64,000 nucleotides of DNA from Mesorhizobium sp. B2-1-8 (GTDB lineage: Bacteria; Pseudomonadota; Alphaproteobacteria; Rhizobiales; Rhizobiaceae): contig NZ_CP083952.1 of the NCBI RefSeq assembly GCF_006442545.2, positions 4,875,501 through 4,939,500 on the forward strand, in the 5' to 3' direction. The position numbers and the translations under genes were made by a program. Under the pieces are notes generated by a model that did not search any database, had not been told where the DNA came from, and saw only the letters and a list, made by a program, of their open reading frames with translations. Position 1 is the first letter of the stretch. Every line of letters starts with the position of its first letter. Shown here one piece after another: positions 56,345 through 64,000 of the stretch.

Positions 56345-56686
56345 ATGTTTCGAAAAGTGAGCCTGGCCCTGGCGGCCACTTTGATGCTGGGCGGCGCGGC
56401 ATGGGCCGATCCGATCGAGGGCAACTGGAAAACGCAGGCGGGCGACACCGCGGCCATTTCAGGCGGCGGTTCATTTTCCATCACGCTCAAGTCCGGTAAA
56501 TATGCCGGCAAGACCATCGGCTCGCTCACGGCAGCCGGCGATAACAAATATACCGGCAACATCACCGATCCGGCAAACGACAAGACCTATTCCGGCAAGG
56601 CGACATTATCGGGTGCCTCGCTCAAGATGAGCGGTTGCGTGCTCGGCGGACTGATCTGCAAGAGCCAGATCTGGCACAAGCTCTGA
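56345..56686 (+). CDS. DUF2147-family secreted protein
   Basis: A 113-residue exported protein of the DUF2147 family. Signal peptide MFRKVSLALAATLMLGGAAW ends near WA/DP. The mature part shows DPIEGNWKT, SITLKSGKYAGKTIG, ITDPANDKTYSGKATLSG and SGCVLGGLICKSQIWHKL. Two cysteines near the C-terminus probably form a disulfide. GGGAGG precedes the ATG; a strong terminator follows. Function unknown. Confidence 0.9.
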   Translation: MFRKVSLALAATLMLGGAAWADPIEGNWKTQAGDTAAISGGGSFSITLKSGKYAGKTIGSLTAAGDNKYTGNITDPANDKTYSGKATLSGASLKMSGCVLGGLICKSQIWHKL

Positions 56687-56708
56687 TCGTCAATCCCCTT
56701 GTGATCTC

Positions 56709-56741
56709 AAAACGGGGCCTGGCGGGCCCCGTTTTCGTTTT
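56709..56741 (+). terminator. Rho-independent terminator of the DUF2147 gene
   Basis: AAAACGGGGCC (56709-56719) pairs with GGCCCCGTTTT (56725-56735) around a 5-base loop, followed by CGTTTT. It lies 23 bp past the stop. Confidence 0.88.
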
Positions 56742-56898
56742 ATCGAGGCGCAGGCAGTGGCGCTCGATCGGCATTCGGGTAGCCGGCAAGCCAGCCAATA
56801 TCCCGTCAATCAATTTGAACCGCAGATGAACGCCGGCATCAGGGCCGGTTCAGAGGCGTCAGCGCATTCTCCGGCGTGTTGAAGGAGACACGGACCCA

Positions 56899-57054
56899 AT
56901 GCTTGCTCGCCGCTTCACCATCGTCTGCCTGCTGATGAGCCTGTTTGGAATGTTCTTCGCCATCCTCGTCGCCGAAGCGGGCCGTTCCCCCCGCTCGTGG
57001 GACGAAGCCACCAGAATGTGCCGCCTCGCCTGCCCGACCAACCTTCGCCACTGA
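56899..57054 (+). CDS. Small membrane protein, 51 aa
   Basis: Short frame MLARRFTIVCLLMSLFGMFF then AILVAEAG and a basic, Cys-containing tail ending CPTNLRH. One hydrophobic helix with a basic N-terminus. GGAG lies 12 bases ahead of the ATG. It belongs to no family I know, but length, helix and ribosome site make a real gene plausible. It precedes another small protein gene on the same strand. Confidence 0.45.
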   Translation: MLARRFTIVCLLMSLFGMFFAILVAEAGRSPRSWDEATRMCRLACPTNLRH

Positions 57055-57088
57055 AACAGAGAACCTCGAAAAGAAAAGCACAGACATC

Positions 57089-57283
57089 ATGAACCGCATC
57101 GCCGCCAATCTCTCCAGGATCCTCCGGCTGCTGCCGCGGGCGGCGCTTATCCTGATGCTCCTGGCCGCTCCGGTCCTGGCAGTGCCGATGATGCGCGCCG
57201 ATGCCGGCTCGACGATCGAGGCGCCGGCGCTCAGAAAGTCCGGCGTCGGGTTCGTGCTGCTGGTCAGCCTGCAGCGCGGATAA
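57089..57283 (+). CDS. Small membrane or secreted protein, 64 aa
   Basis: Frame MNRIAANLSRILRLLPRAAL then ILMLLAAPVLAVPMMRADAG, with a central hydrophobic helix resembling a signal peptide, and a closing GVGFVLLVSLQRG. The Shine-Dalgarno is weak (GAAAAG). It lies 76 bp before the AMP nucleosidase gene. Function unknown. Confidence 0.45.
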   Translation: MNRIAANLSRILRLLPRAALILMLLAAPVLAVPMMRADAGSTIEAPALRKSGVGFVLLVSLQRG

Positions 57284-57358
57284 AGAAAAAATGGCGCTTT
57301 GAGCGCCTTCGGCGGCGAGCCCCCTCCCAACCGCCCGTCCAAGTCTCTATATTGAGCC

Positions 57359-58861
57359 ATGGAAAAGCGAATCTACCCCCAAGCCATCGAATCGGTTGTC
57401 ATGCCCGAGCCTTTTGGCCGGCAAAGCTTCGACAACGCCAAAAAGGCCGTTGCCGCGCTCGAGGTGCTCTACGACCGCAACACCAAGTTCCTGCGCGACT
57501 CCTTTGCGGCACTTGCCGCGGGCGGCGACAGCAGCAAACGTTACCGGGCCTTCTATCCTCAGATCGGCGTCACCACGAGTTCGTTCACCCAGGTCGACTC
57601 GCGCCAGGCCTATGGCCACATGCCGACACCAGGTCATTTCGCTACCACGGTCACCCAGCCGATCCTGTTCGAAGCCTATCTCACCGAGCAACTTCGGCTG
57701 ATCATGCGCAATCACGGGGTGTCGGTGACGGTCTCTGAATCGACCACGCCGATCCCGCTGCATTTTGCTTTCCTGGAAGGCACCTATGTCGACGGCGCCG
57801 CTGCCGAACGTATCGAGCGGCCGATCCGCGACCTGTTCGACGTGCCGGACCTCGACGGCACCGACGACCAGATCGCCAACGGTACGTTCGAGGCCGCCTT
57901 CGGCGAGCCCCGGCCGCTGGCGCCGTTCACGGCGCAGCGCATCGATTATTCACTGCACCGCATGACGCATTACACCGCAACCAGCCCGCAGCATTTCCAG
58001 AACTTCGTGTTGTTCACCAACTATCAGTTCTACATCGACGAGTTCGTCGCCCGCGCCCGCGACCTGATGGAAAAAGGTGGTGACGGCTACGCGGAATTTG
58101 TCGAACCTGGCAACGTTATCACCCGGGCCGGGCAGCGCGCGCCCAGCGAGGGCGTAGCGCCGCAGCGCCTGCCGCAGATGCCGGCCTATCATCTGAAGAA
58201 GCCGAACCATGGCGGCATCACCATGGTCAATATCGGCGTGGGCCCTTCCAACGCCAAGACCATCACCGACCATATCGCGGTGCTTCGGCCGCATGCCTGG
58301 GTGATGCTTGGTCACTGCGCCGGCCTGCGCAACACCCAGGCGCTGGGTGACTATGTGCTGGCGCATGCCTATGTGCGCGAGGACCACGTGCTGGACGACG
58401 ATCTGCCGGTCTGGGTGCCGATTCCGCCGCTGGCCGAGATCCAGGTTGCGCTGCAGGAAGCGGTCGCCGAGGTCACCGGCCTGTCGGGCTATGATTTGAA
58501 GCGCATCATGCGCACCGGCACCGTCGCCACTATCGACAACCGCAACTGGGAACTGCGCGACCAGCGCGGACCGGTGCAGCGCCTGTCGCAGTCGCGCGCG
58601 ATCGCGCTCGATATGGAATCGGCGACGATCGCGGCCAATGGCTTCCGCTTTCGCGTCCCCTACGGCACGCTGCTGTGCGTTTCCGACAAGCCGCTGCATG
58701 GCGAACTGAAATTGCCTGGGATGGCGACCGAGTTCTACAAACGCCAGGTGGCGCAGCACCTGACCATCGGCATCAGGGCGATGGAGAAGCTGGCCGAGAT
58801 GCCGATGGAGCGGCTGCATTCACGCAAGCTCCGGAGCTTTTCGGAGACAGCATTCCAGTAG
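57359..58861 (+). CDS. amn: AMP nucleosidase
   Basis: Hydrolyses AMP to adenine and ribose-5-phosphate. The 500-residue protein has the N-terminal regulatory domain and the C-terminal phosphorylase-like catalytic domain: MVNIGVGPSNAKTITDHIAV, AWVMLGHCAGLRNTQALGDY, VLAHAYVREDHVLDDDLPVW and the ALDMESATIAANGFRFRVPY motif with the catalytic Glu region. Length and motifs agree with E. coli Amn. Role in purine salvage. Confidence 0.96.
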   Translation: MEKRIYPQAIESVVMPEPFGRQSFDNAKKAVAALEVLYDRNTKFLRDSFAALAAGGDSSKRYRAFYPQIGVTTSSFTQVDSRQAYGHMPTPGHFATTVTQPILFEAYLTEQLRLIMRNHGVSVTVSESTTPIPLHFAFLEGTYVDGAAAERIERPIRDLFDVPDLDGTDDQIANGTFEAAFGEPRPLAPFTAQRIDYSLHRMTHYTATSPQHFQNFVLFTNYQFYIDEFVARARDLMEKGGDGYAEFVEPGNVITRAGQRAPSEGVAPQRLPQMPAYHLKKPNHGGITMVNIGVGPSNAKTITDHIAVLRPHAWVMLGHCAGLRNTQALGDYVLAHAYVREDHVLDDDLPVWVPIPPLAEIQVALQEAVAEVTGLSGYDLKRIMRTGTVATIDNRNWELRDQRGPVQRLSQSRAIALDMESATIAANGFRFRVPYGTLLCVSDKPLHGELKLPGMATEFYKRQVAQHLTIGIRAMEKLAEMPMERLHSRKLRSFSETAFQ

Positions 58862-58945
58862 GCGTCGCGCGAAGCCTCGGCGAGGCAATTCGTCGTCTTG
58901 CTCAGGCCGCAATTTGGCCGATAAGCAAATCGAACGGATCGACAG

Positions 58946-60019
58946 GTGGCATTCAGCGGACACGACCTCGCAGACACGACCTCAATGACAACAGGCGCGC
59001 GCTTGAACATGACGGCTGGGCTGGCATTCCTGGCGATGACGGCATTGTCGGCGGCTTTGTTGGCCGGGTTCTTCGGCGCGCTGCACCCCGCTTTCGATTC
59101 CTTCTCGCATTTCCGCATTCACCTCAGCGTGCTGATGGCGCTTTTGGCGCTGCCCCTGCTTGCGAGTTCCTACCGGCTGCAGGCGGCCGCGGCACTGCTC
59201 TTCGCCATCGGCGGCCTGGCCACGACGGCAAGCGCGTTGCCCAGGCCGTGGCCGCAGCCGGCGGTTGCCAAGCCCGCCGACCAGATCGTCTACAGCCTGC
59301 TGCAGATGAACCTGCGCTTCAACAACCCAACGCCGAAGAAAGTGCTGTCGCTGATCGGCCGCACCAATCCGGACGTGATCACGCTCGACGAAGTGTCGGC
59401 GATGTGGTCGACCGAGCTTGGCTACATCGCCAGCGCCTACCCCTATCGGATCCTCTGCCCCTACCCGAACGGCATGTTCGGCGTGGCGCTGCTGTCGCGC
59501 CGGCCGTTTGCCGCCAATACCGCGCCGCGTTGCGAGCCGCGCGGCGCGATGGCGACCGCCACCATCGACTTTGGCGGGAGCGATGTCGATGTCGCCGCGA
59601 TCCATTTGAGCTGGCCCTGGCCGAAGGAGCAATACTGGCAAATCGGCGAACTGGCGCAGCCACTGGCGGCGCTCGGCGAGACCGCGATCATGGCCGGGGA
59701 TTGCAACGCCGTGCCATGGAGTGCGGCGGTGCGGCGGGTCGCGGCTCTCGGCGGGCTGAAACTCATGCCTTCAGCCGGTCCGACCTGGATCCACCGGACA
59801 CTGCCCGACTTCCTGCGCCGCTATGCAGGCCTGCCGATCGACCAGGTGTTCAGCAAGGGCGGGCTGACCATCCTGTCTTCGACGCGGCTGGAGGATACCG
59901 GCTCGGATCATCTGCCGGTGCTGGTCGAGTTCTCCGTCCGCACGAGCGACAAGCAACCCCATGACGAGCATGAGAGCGCGCTCGCGGCACGCGACGTTCC
60001 AAACAGGCCGCGCGGCTGA
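58946..60019 (+). CDS. Endonuclease/exonuclease/phosphatase-family membrane protein
   Basis: Up to 357 residues from a GTG at 58946; ATGs at 58985 and 59009 are alternatives and no start has a strong Shine-Dalgarno. Two or three N-terminal membrane helices (LAFLAMTALSAALLAGFFGA, LSVLMALLALPLLA) precede an EEP catalytic domain (YSLLQMNLRFNN, DVITLDEVSA, AAIHLSWPW, IMAGDCNAVPWS, IDQVF, GSDHLPVLV). The DNA/phospholipid or phosphodiester substrate is unknown. Convergent with the DUF922 gene. Confidence 0.85.
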   Translation: MAFSGHDLADTTSMTTGARLNMTAGLAFLAMTALSAALLAGFFGALHPAFDSFSHFRIHLSVLMALLALPLLASSYRLQAAAALLFAIGGLATTASALPRPWPQPAVAKPADQIVYSLLQMNLRFNNPTPKKVLSLIGRTNPDVITLDEVSAMWSTELGYIASAYPYRILCPYPNGMFGVALLSRRPFAANTAPRCEPRGAMATATIDFGGSDVDVAAIHLSWPWPKEQYWQIGELAQPLAALGETAIMAGDCNAVPWSAAVRRVAALGGLKLMPSAGPTWIHRTLPDFLRRYAGLPIDQVFSKGGLTILSSTRLEDTGSDHLPVLVEFSVRTSDKQPHDEHESALAARDVPNRPRG

Positions 60020-60054
60020 TCCGAAACGGAGCCAACGCTCGCAGTGCGCACCAG

Positions 60055-60648
60055 TCAAGGCTTGGTCAGCGCGTCGACAAGGTGCTCGACATGGCCGCCG
60101 CCACGATGCTCGCGCGCGTCGAAAGCGTTCTGCTTGGCTTCGTATTCGGCATAGATGGTGTTGATGCGCCGCCTCGCCTCGAGGTGTGTGCCCGTGCAGA
60201 ACCAGTTGTCCGGACGCTCCAGGCCGGCAAGCGCAGTCTCGGTGGCCCGCATCATGCCTTTCGCAATCCGGCCATGGGTGTGCTCGTGCTTGCGGACGCC
60301 GGCCATGAAACGGTCCCAGCGCTTGCGCAGACCTTGGCTTGTCGGCGAGAGCCGCGGGAAGGTGTAGGTCAGGTCGAGTGTGCCGTTGGCCTGTCGCAAA
60401 TGACAGGCCCCATCCTGGCGGCTGATGTCGAGATCCCAATGTACGGTGTAGCCGGTTTCGGCGATAGCGCGCGTCATATAGCCGTGCTTGGGTCCCTGCC
60501 GATCCATGGCCTCGATAAGGTCGGCCCCGGTCTTTCCGGCAACATCATAGCTACGCACGTGAACGACGAGCCTTGTGCCCGCCGATGCGGCTGACACACA
60601 GGACAGCACACAGGCCGCGGTGAGCATCGTCAGGCTGGTCAGGCGCAT
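60055..60648 (-). CDS. DUF922-family secreted zinc peptidase-like protein
   Basis: A 197-residue secreted protein with a signal peptide (MRLTSLTMLTAACVLSCVSA, cleaved near ASA). The zinc motif HEHTHGRIAKGMM (HEXXH) fits the DUF922 predicted metallopeptidase family. The frame begins at 60684 but ATG 60648 starts the signal peptide. Convergent with the EEP-family gene; target unknown. Confidence 0.85.
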   Translation of the reverse strand: MRLTSLTMLTAACVLSCVSAASAGTRLVVHVRSYDVAGKTGADLIEAMDRQGPKHGYMTRAIAETGYTVHWDLDISRQDGACHLRQANGTLDLTYTFPRLSPTSQGLRKRWDRFMAGVRKHEHTHGRIAKGMMRATETALAGLERPDNWFCTGTHLEARRRINTIYAEYEAKQNAFDAREHRGGGHVEHLVDALTKP

Positions 60649-60811
60649 GTCCGCCTCCCCTTTGTCAGTGGCCAAGCAGACCACACTCGGCGCTGCGCTT
60701 CAACGGGCTTGAGCGAAGCCGCCCGTTTCGCAACGGCGAGAAACAGATCCGCTGCCGCTCGCATGGCCGGTATTTCTTCCGCCGGGTCGAGACGGCCTGC
60801 CGGCGCTCGGC

Positions 60812-62491
60812 TCACATACCTTGGTAGACCGGTCCTTCACCGCCTTGCGGCGGCACCCAGTCGATGTTCTGGTTCGGGTCCTTGATATCGCAGGTCTTGC
60901 AGTGGACGCAATTCTGCGCGTTGATGACGAAGCGCACGTCCTTGGCTTGCGGATCGGCGGCGGCGTTGCCATCCTTGTCCACCCACTCATAGACGCCCGC
61001 CGGGCAATAGCGCGTGGAAGGTCCGGCGAAGACATCGTGCTCGGAGCGTTGCTGCAGAGCCATGTCGCCGACGATCAGGTGCACCGGCTCGTTTTCCTCG
61101 TGATTGGTGTTGGACAGGAACACCGAGGAGAGCCGGTCGAAGGTGAGCACGCCATCCGGCTTCGGATAGGCGATCTTCTTGTGCTGGGCGGCAGGCTCGA
61201 GCGTGGCATAATCGGCCTTGCCATGCTTCAGCGTGCCGAAGGGCGAGACGCCGAACAGCGGGTTCAGCCACATATCGAGGCCGCCGAGGCCGACGCCGAT
61301 GATGGTGCCGAAGCGCGACCAGAGCGGCTTGACGTTGCGCACCTTCTTCAGGTCCTTGCCGATGTCGGTCGCCCGCCAGGCTTCCTCGTAGGCGGAAAGC
61401 TCGTCATTGGCACGGCCGGCGCCAATCGCCTCGGCAACATGATCGGCCGCCAGCATCCCCGACAGCACCGCATTGTGGGAGCCCTTGATGCGCGGCACGT
61501 TGACGAAACCCGCCGCGCATCCCATCAGCGCGCCGCCCGGGAACGACAATTTCGGCACCGACTGCCAGCCACCCTCGGTTATGGCGCGCGCGCCATAGCC
61601 CAACCGCTTGGCGCCTTCGAAGGTACCCTTGATCGCTGGATGCGTCTTGAAACGCTGGAACTCCTCGAAAGGCGATAGATACGGGTTCTTGTAGTTGAGG
61701 TGGACGACGAAACCGACCGCCACCTGATTGTCCTCGAGGTGGTAGAGGAAAGATCCGCCGCCGGTCTTCATGTCGAGCGGCCAGCCGAAGGAATGCTGCA
61801 CCAGACCCGGCCGATGGTTCTCCGGCTTGACCTGCCAGAGTTCCTTGAGGCCGATGCCGTATTTGCCCGGCTCGCGGCCATCGGAGAGTTTGTATTTGGC
61901 GATCAGCTGCTTGGCGAGCGAACCGCGCGCGCCCTCGCCGATGAGCACATACTTGCCCATCAGCGCCATGCCCGGTGCGAAGCCCGGACCGTGCGTGCCG
62001 TCCTTCTCGACGCCCATGTCGCCGGTGACGACGCCGGTGACGGCGCCCGCCTCGTTGTAGAGCAGGCCGGTCGCGGCGAAGCCTGGATAGATCTCGACGC
62101 CAAGCGCCTCGGCCTTGCCGGCCAGCCAGCGGCAGACGTTACCCAGCGAGACGATGTAGTTGCCGTGGTTGTTCATCAGTGGCGGCATCAGGATGTTGGG
62201 CAGGCGGAACGAGCCGGCGGGGCCGAGCACCAGGAAATGGTCCGCCGTGACCGGCGTCTTGAAGGGATGACCATCCTCCTCGCGCCAGCCGGGCAGCAGC
62301 CGGTCGATGCCGATCGGATCGACGACGGCACCCGACAGGATATGGGCGCCGACCTCGCCGCCCTTTTCCAGCACGACGACGGAAAGCTCGGGATTGACCT
62401 GCTTGAGGCGGATGGCCGCGGCAAGGCCGGCCGGACCGGCACCGACGATGACCACGTCGAATTCCATGCTCTCGCGTTCGATATCGCTCAT
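60812..62491 (-). CDS. Electron-transfer flavoprotein:ubiquinone oxidoreductase
   Basis: ETF-QO passes electrons from electron-transfer flavoprotein to ubiquinone, completing fatty-acid and branched-chain oxidation. The 559-residue protein from ATG 62491 (GGAGGGG Shine-Dalgarno) has the FAD fold VVIVGAGPAGLAAAIRLKQV, VLEKGGEVGAHILSGAV, and the C-terminal [4Fe-4S] ligands CPAGVYEW and CVHCKTCDIKDPNQNIDW. It would accept electrons from the isovaleryl-CoA dehydrogenase in this window. Divergent from a secreted hypothetical gene. Confidence 0.97.
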   Translation of the reverse strand: MSDIERESMEFDVVIVGAGPAGLAAAIRLKQVNPELSVVVLEKGGEVGAHILSGAVVDPIGIDRLLPGWREEDGHPFKTPVTADHFLVLGPAGSFRLPNILMPPLMNNHGNYIVSLGNVCRWLAGKAEALGVEIYPGFAATGLLYNEAGAVTGVVTGDMGVEKDGTHGPGFAPGMALMGKYVLIGEGARGSLAKQLIAKYKLSDGREPGKYGIGLKELWQVKPENHRPGLVQHSFGWPLDMKTGGGSFLYHLEDNQVAVGFVVHLNYKNPYLSPFEEFQRFKTHPAIKGTFEGAKRLGYGARAITEGGWQSVPKLSFPGGALMGCAAGFVNVPRIKGSHNAVLSGMLAADHVAEAIGAGRANDELSAYEEAWRATDIGKDLKKVRNVKPLWSRFGTIIGVGLGGLDMWLNPLFGVSPFGTLKHGKADYATLEPAAQHKKIAYPKPDGVLTFDRLSSVFLSNTNHEENEPVHLIVGDMALQQRSEHDVFAGPSTRYCPAGVYEWVDKDGNAAADPQAKDVRFVINAQNCVHCKTCDIKDPNQNIDWVPPQGGEGPVYQGM

Positions 62492-62712
62492 CAACCCCTC
62501 CGCACTGGCTTGCCGCAGTTGGCGTATCTTGCTGGCTCCCGCGCTGCATAGCGCATCAATTGGCGACAGGAAACCGGCGCATACGTGACAATGCGGATTT
62601 GGCCAAAAAGTCGCGCATTCCGCGGCACCCAAGCCGTTTCCGTGCGGCGTGGCACGCCCAAGCTTGCGTTTTCTATTGTTCGACGGCTTGCTTATCGGCC
62701 ATACTTCCCGCC

Positions 62713-63357
62713 ATGCGCATTCCCGGGCCAGGCGGCTTCTCTTCGACGCGCTTTCCATCAACGCCCGGCCGGGCCTGCCGGGCGATTACTTTGGCCCTTC
62801 TGGCTTTGGCGCCGGGTCATGCCGTCGCGGATGAAGTGAAGGTCTGGGCGACAGGCGCGTACTCGTTCTCCGACGAGCTTGGCGGTTTCCGCATCACCGG
62901 AGCCTCCGGCATCGGAACCAAGGACGATCCGCTGGTGATCACCGAAGAGCTGAATTCGGCGACACCCGTGACGCTGACCATCCGCACCACAAAGCCGATC
63001 CAGACATTCGGCAAGGCGGGTGAGTTCGCCAACGGTATCATGTACATGCGCCTTGACGTGCTCAACAACAGCGGCCAGGCTTGGATCGAATTCCAGTTCG
63101 AGCTGCAGGAAATACTGGACCAGCCGAGCGTGTTCGGAGACGGGCTTTCGTTCGACCAGCGCAACAAGACGCCCGACAATATCTGGTCGAGCAATTTCGC
63201 CGATTTCGATCGCGAGTTCGAACCCTATGACCGGCTGCTGTTCAAGAACGGCAAGGTCGATCCTATGAGGACCGCCAGCTTCGAGTTCCTGATGACCGAC
63301 TACACGCCGCGATGGACCTTCTATCTCGTGCAGGATCCACGCATACCCACCGGCTAA
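62713..63357 (+). CDS. Secreted hypothetical protein, 214 aa
   Basis: Exported protein starting [20 protein letters not shown] with a hydrophobic segment [16 protein letters not shown] and mature start [20 protein letters not shown]. It is predicted beta-rich, with no cysteines or known domain. I believe similar proteins occur beside ETF-QO in rhizobia, but the function is unknown. ATG 62713 is chosen as the first codon of the signal peptide. Confidence 0.8.
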   Translation: MRIPGPGGFSSTRFPSTPGRACRAITLALLALAPGHAVADEVKVWATGAYSFSDELGGFRITGASGIGTKDDPLVITEELNSATPVTLTIRTTKPIQTFGKAGEFANGIMYMRLDVLNNSGQAWIEFQFELQEILDQPSVFGDGLSFDQRNKTPDNIWSSNFADFDREFEPYDRLLFKNGKVDPMRTASFEFLMTDYTPRWTFYLVQDPRIPTG

Positions 63358-63437
63358 GCCGCGGCCTCGCCTTGGGATTGGCTGTCGCCACGCCTTCCGA
63401 GGTTGCAAATCGACGCCGCCCGGACAATGGTGCGGCC

Positions 63438-64000
63438 ATGACTGCCGCCTCTCCCAACAATCCGGTCGATTTCACCGATCTGCTCGCCTTCTATGCCAGC
63501 GCCGGCGTGGACGAGGCTTTGGAGGATGCGCCGGTCGACCGGTTCGCGGAGGCCGCGCCGAAACCGGCGGAACGCATGCCGACGGCGACGCCACGCGAAA
63601 GCGGCGCACCGGAGTCGCCCGTGGCTCCGCCGCGCCTCGATAGGCGCGCGGTACCGGATGCTCCGGCCCCGCGCCCGTCGACCTCGGCCGTGCCCGACGA
63701 GGCGCAGGCGGCGCTGGCGCGCCAGTTGGCGACCGCGGCAGTGTCCCTCGACGAGCTGCGCCAGCACATGGCCGCTTTCGAGGGCTGCAATCTCAAGGCC
63801 ACCGCCAAGAACCTCGTATTCGCCGACGGCAACCCGCAAGCCACTGTCATGCTGGTCGGTGAAGCCCCCGGCCGTGACGAGGACATTGAAGGCCTGCCCT
63901 TCGTCGGCCGCTCGGGCCGCCTGCTCGACCGCATGCTGGCTGCGATCGGCCTCGACCGAGGCTCGGTCTACATAGCCAATGTCATTCCCTGGCGGCCACC
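63438..64000 (+). CDS. Uracil-DNA glycosylase, family 4 (partial at right edge)
   Basis: Runs off the window edge; about 187 residues are present. A Pro/Ala/Arg-rich N-terminal extension of about 100 residues is followed by the family-4 core: [20 protein letters not shown] (first Fe-S cysteine), [20 protein letters not shown] and [18 protein letters not shown]. The GEAPG motif is diagnostic of thermostable-type UDG family 4. Together with the family-5 enzyme at 36312 the window holds two iron-sulfur UDGs. Confidence 0.92.
   Translation, partial: MTAASPNNPVDFTDLLAFYASAGVDEALEDAPVDRFAEAAPKPAERMPTATPRESGAPESPVAPPRLDRRAVPDAPAPRPSTSAVPDEAQAALARQLATAAVSLDELRQHMAAFEGCNLKATAKNLVFADGNPQATVMLVGEAPGRDEDIEGLPFVGRSGRLLDRMLAAIGLDRGSVYIANVIPWRP

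Overview
The window reads as ordinary chromosomal DNA of a rhizobial alphaproteobacterium, most likely Mesorhizobium or a close relative. The evidence is the high GC content, rhizobial gene neighbourhoods (rpoZ-rsh-pyrE-acpS-lepB-rnc-era; slt/dapA/smpB), an Omp2b/RopA-type porin, small families typical of Rhizobiales (TIGR02301, DUF2147, DUF922, DUF2062) and intergenic inverted repeats of a style I associate with Mesorhizobium. The genus is inferred from protein style, not from a database search. The window cuts a proline iminopeptidase gene at the left edge and a family-4 uracil-DNA glycosylase gene at the right edge.

Layout. 0-9 kb: a tightly coupled minus-strand run (DUF559 endonuclease-fold protein, VOC protein, two tandem GFA-like zinc proteins, pip), then cysS, a SRAP/YedK-type DNA-protein crosslinking protein, a Nudix hydrolase, small rhizobial proteins, and an AbiEii-like nucleotidyltransferase with a small unrecognised upstream partner. 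9-24 kb: dihydroorotase-like amidohydrolase, YgfZ, HD phosphohydrolase, a PAS-PAS-GGDEF-EAL protein, fatty-acid desaturase opposite a LysR regulator, a translationally coupled GNAT/C39-peptidase plus RimK-like ATP-grasp pair, an ECF sigma/anti-sigma pair, and a large DUF2339 membrane protein. 24-36 kb: PaaI-type thioesterase and recO, porin, then a low-GC patch of gene wreckage (aminoglycoside-phosphotransferase remnant, frameshifted membrane-protein gene), then the housekeeping run era, rnc, lepB, acpS, DUF2062, a decayed VOC gene, pyrE, rsh and rpoZ. 36-46 kb: NYN protein, family-5-like UDG, Lrp regulator opposite an EamA transporter, GH25 lysozyme, smpB, dapA, lytic transglycosylase, alpha/beta hydrolase, tRNA-Ser(GCU), HisC-like aminotransferase and acylphosphatase.

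46-54 kb is a leucine/isovalerate degradation operon: TetR regulator, isovaleryl-CoA dehydrogenase, methylcrotonyl-CoA carboxylase beta, then an unusual insert (a macrodomain gene whose frame has no stop where the domain ends, and three tandem paralogous secreted four-cysteine proteins), then the biotin-containing alpha subunit. A branched-chain amino-acid binding protein lies convergently downstream, and ETF-ubiquinone oxidoreductase at 61-62 kb would accept electrons from the acyl-CoA dehydrogenase. The last 8 kb hold a Sel1-like protein, DUF2147 protein, AMP nucleosidase, an EEP-family membrane protein, a DUF922 protease-like protein, ETF-QO, and the start of a family-4 UDG.

The places most likely to hold undescribed biology are the three-paralog/macrodomain insert in the methylcrotonyl-CoA carboxylase operon, the GNAT-C39 plus ATP-grasp pair, and the AbiEii-like toxin with its non-canonical small partner. 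No CRISPR array, complete insertion sequence, prophage or rRNA was seen.
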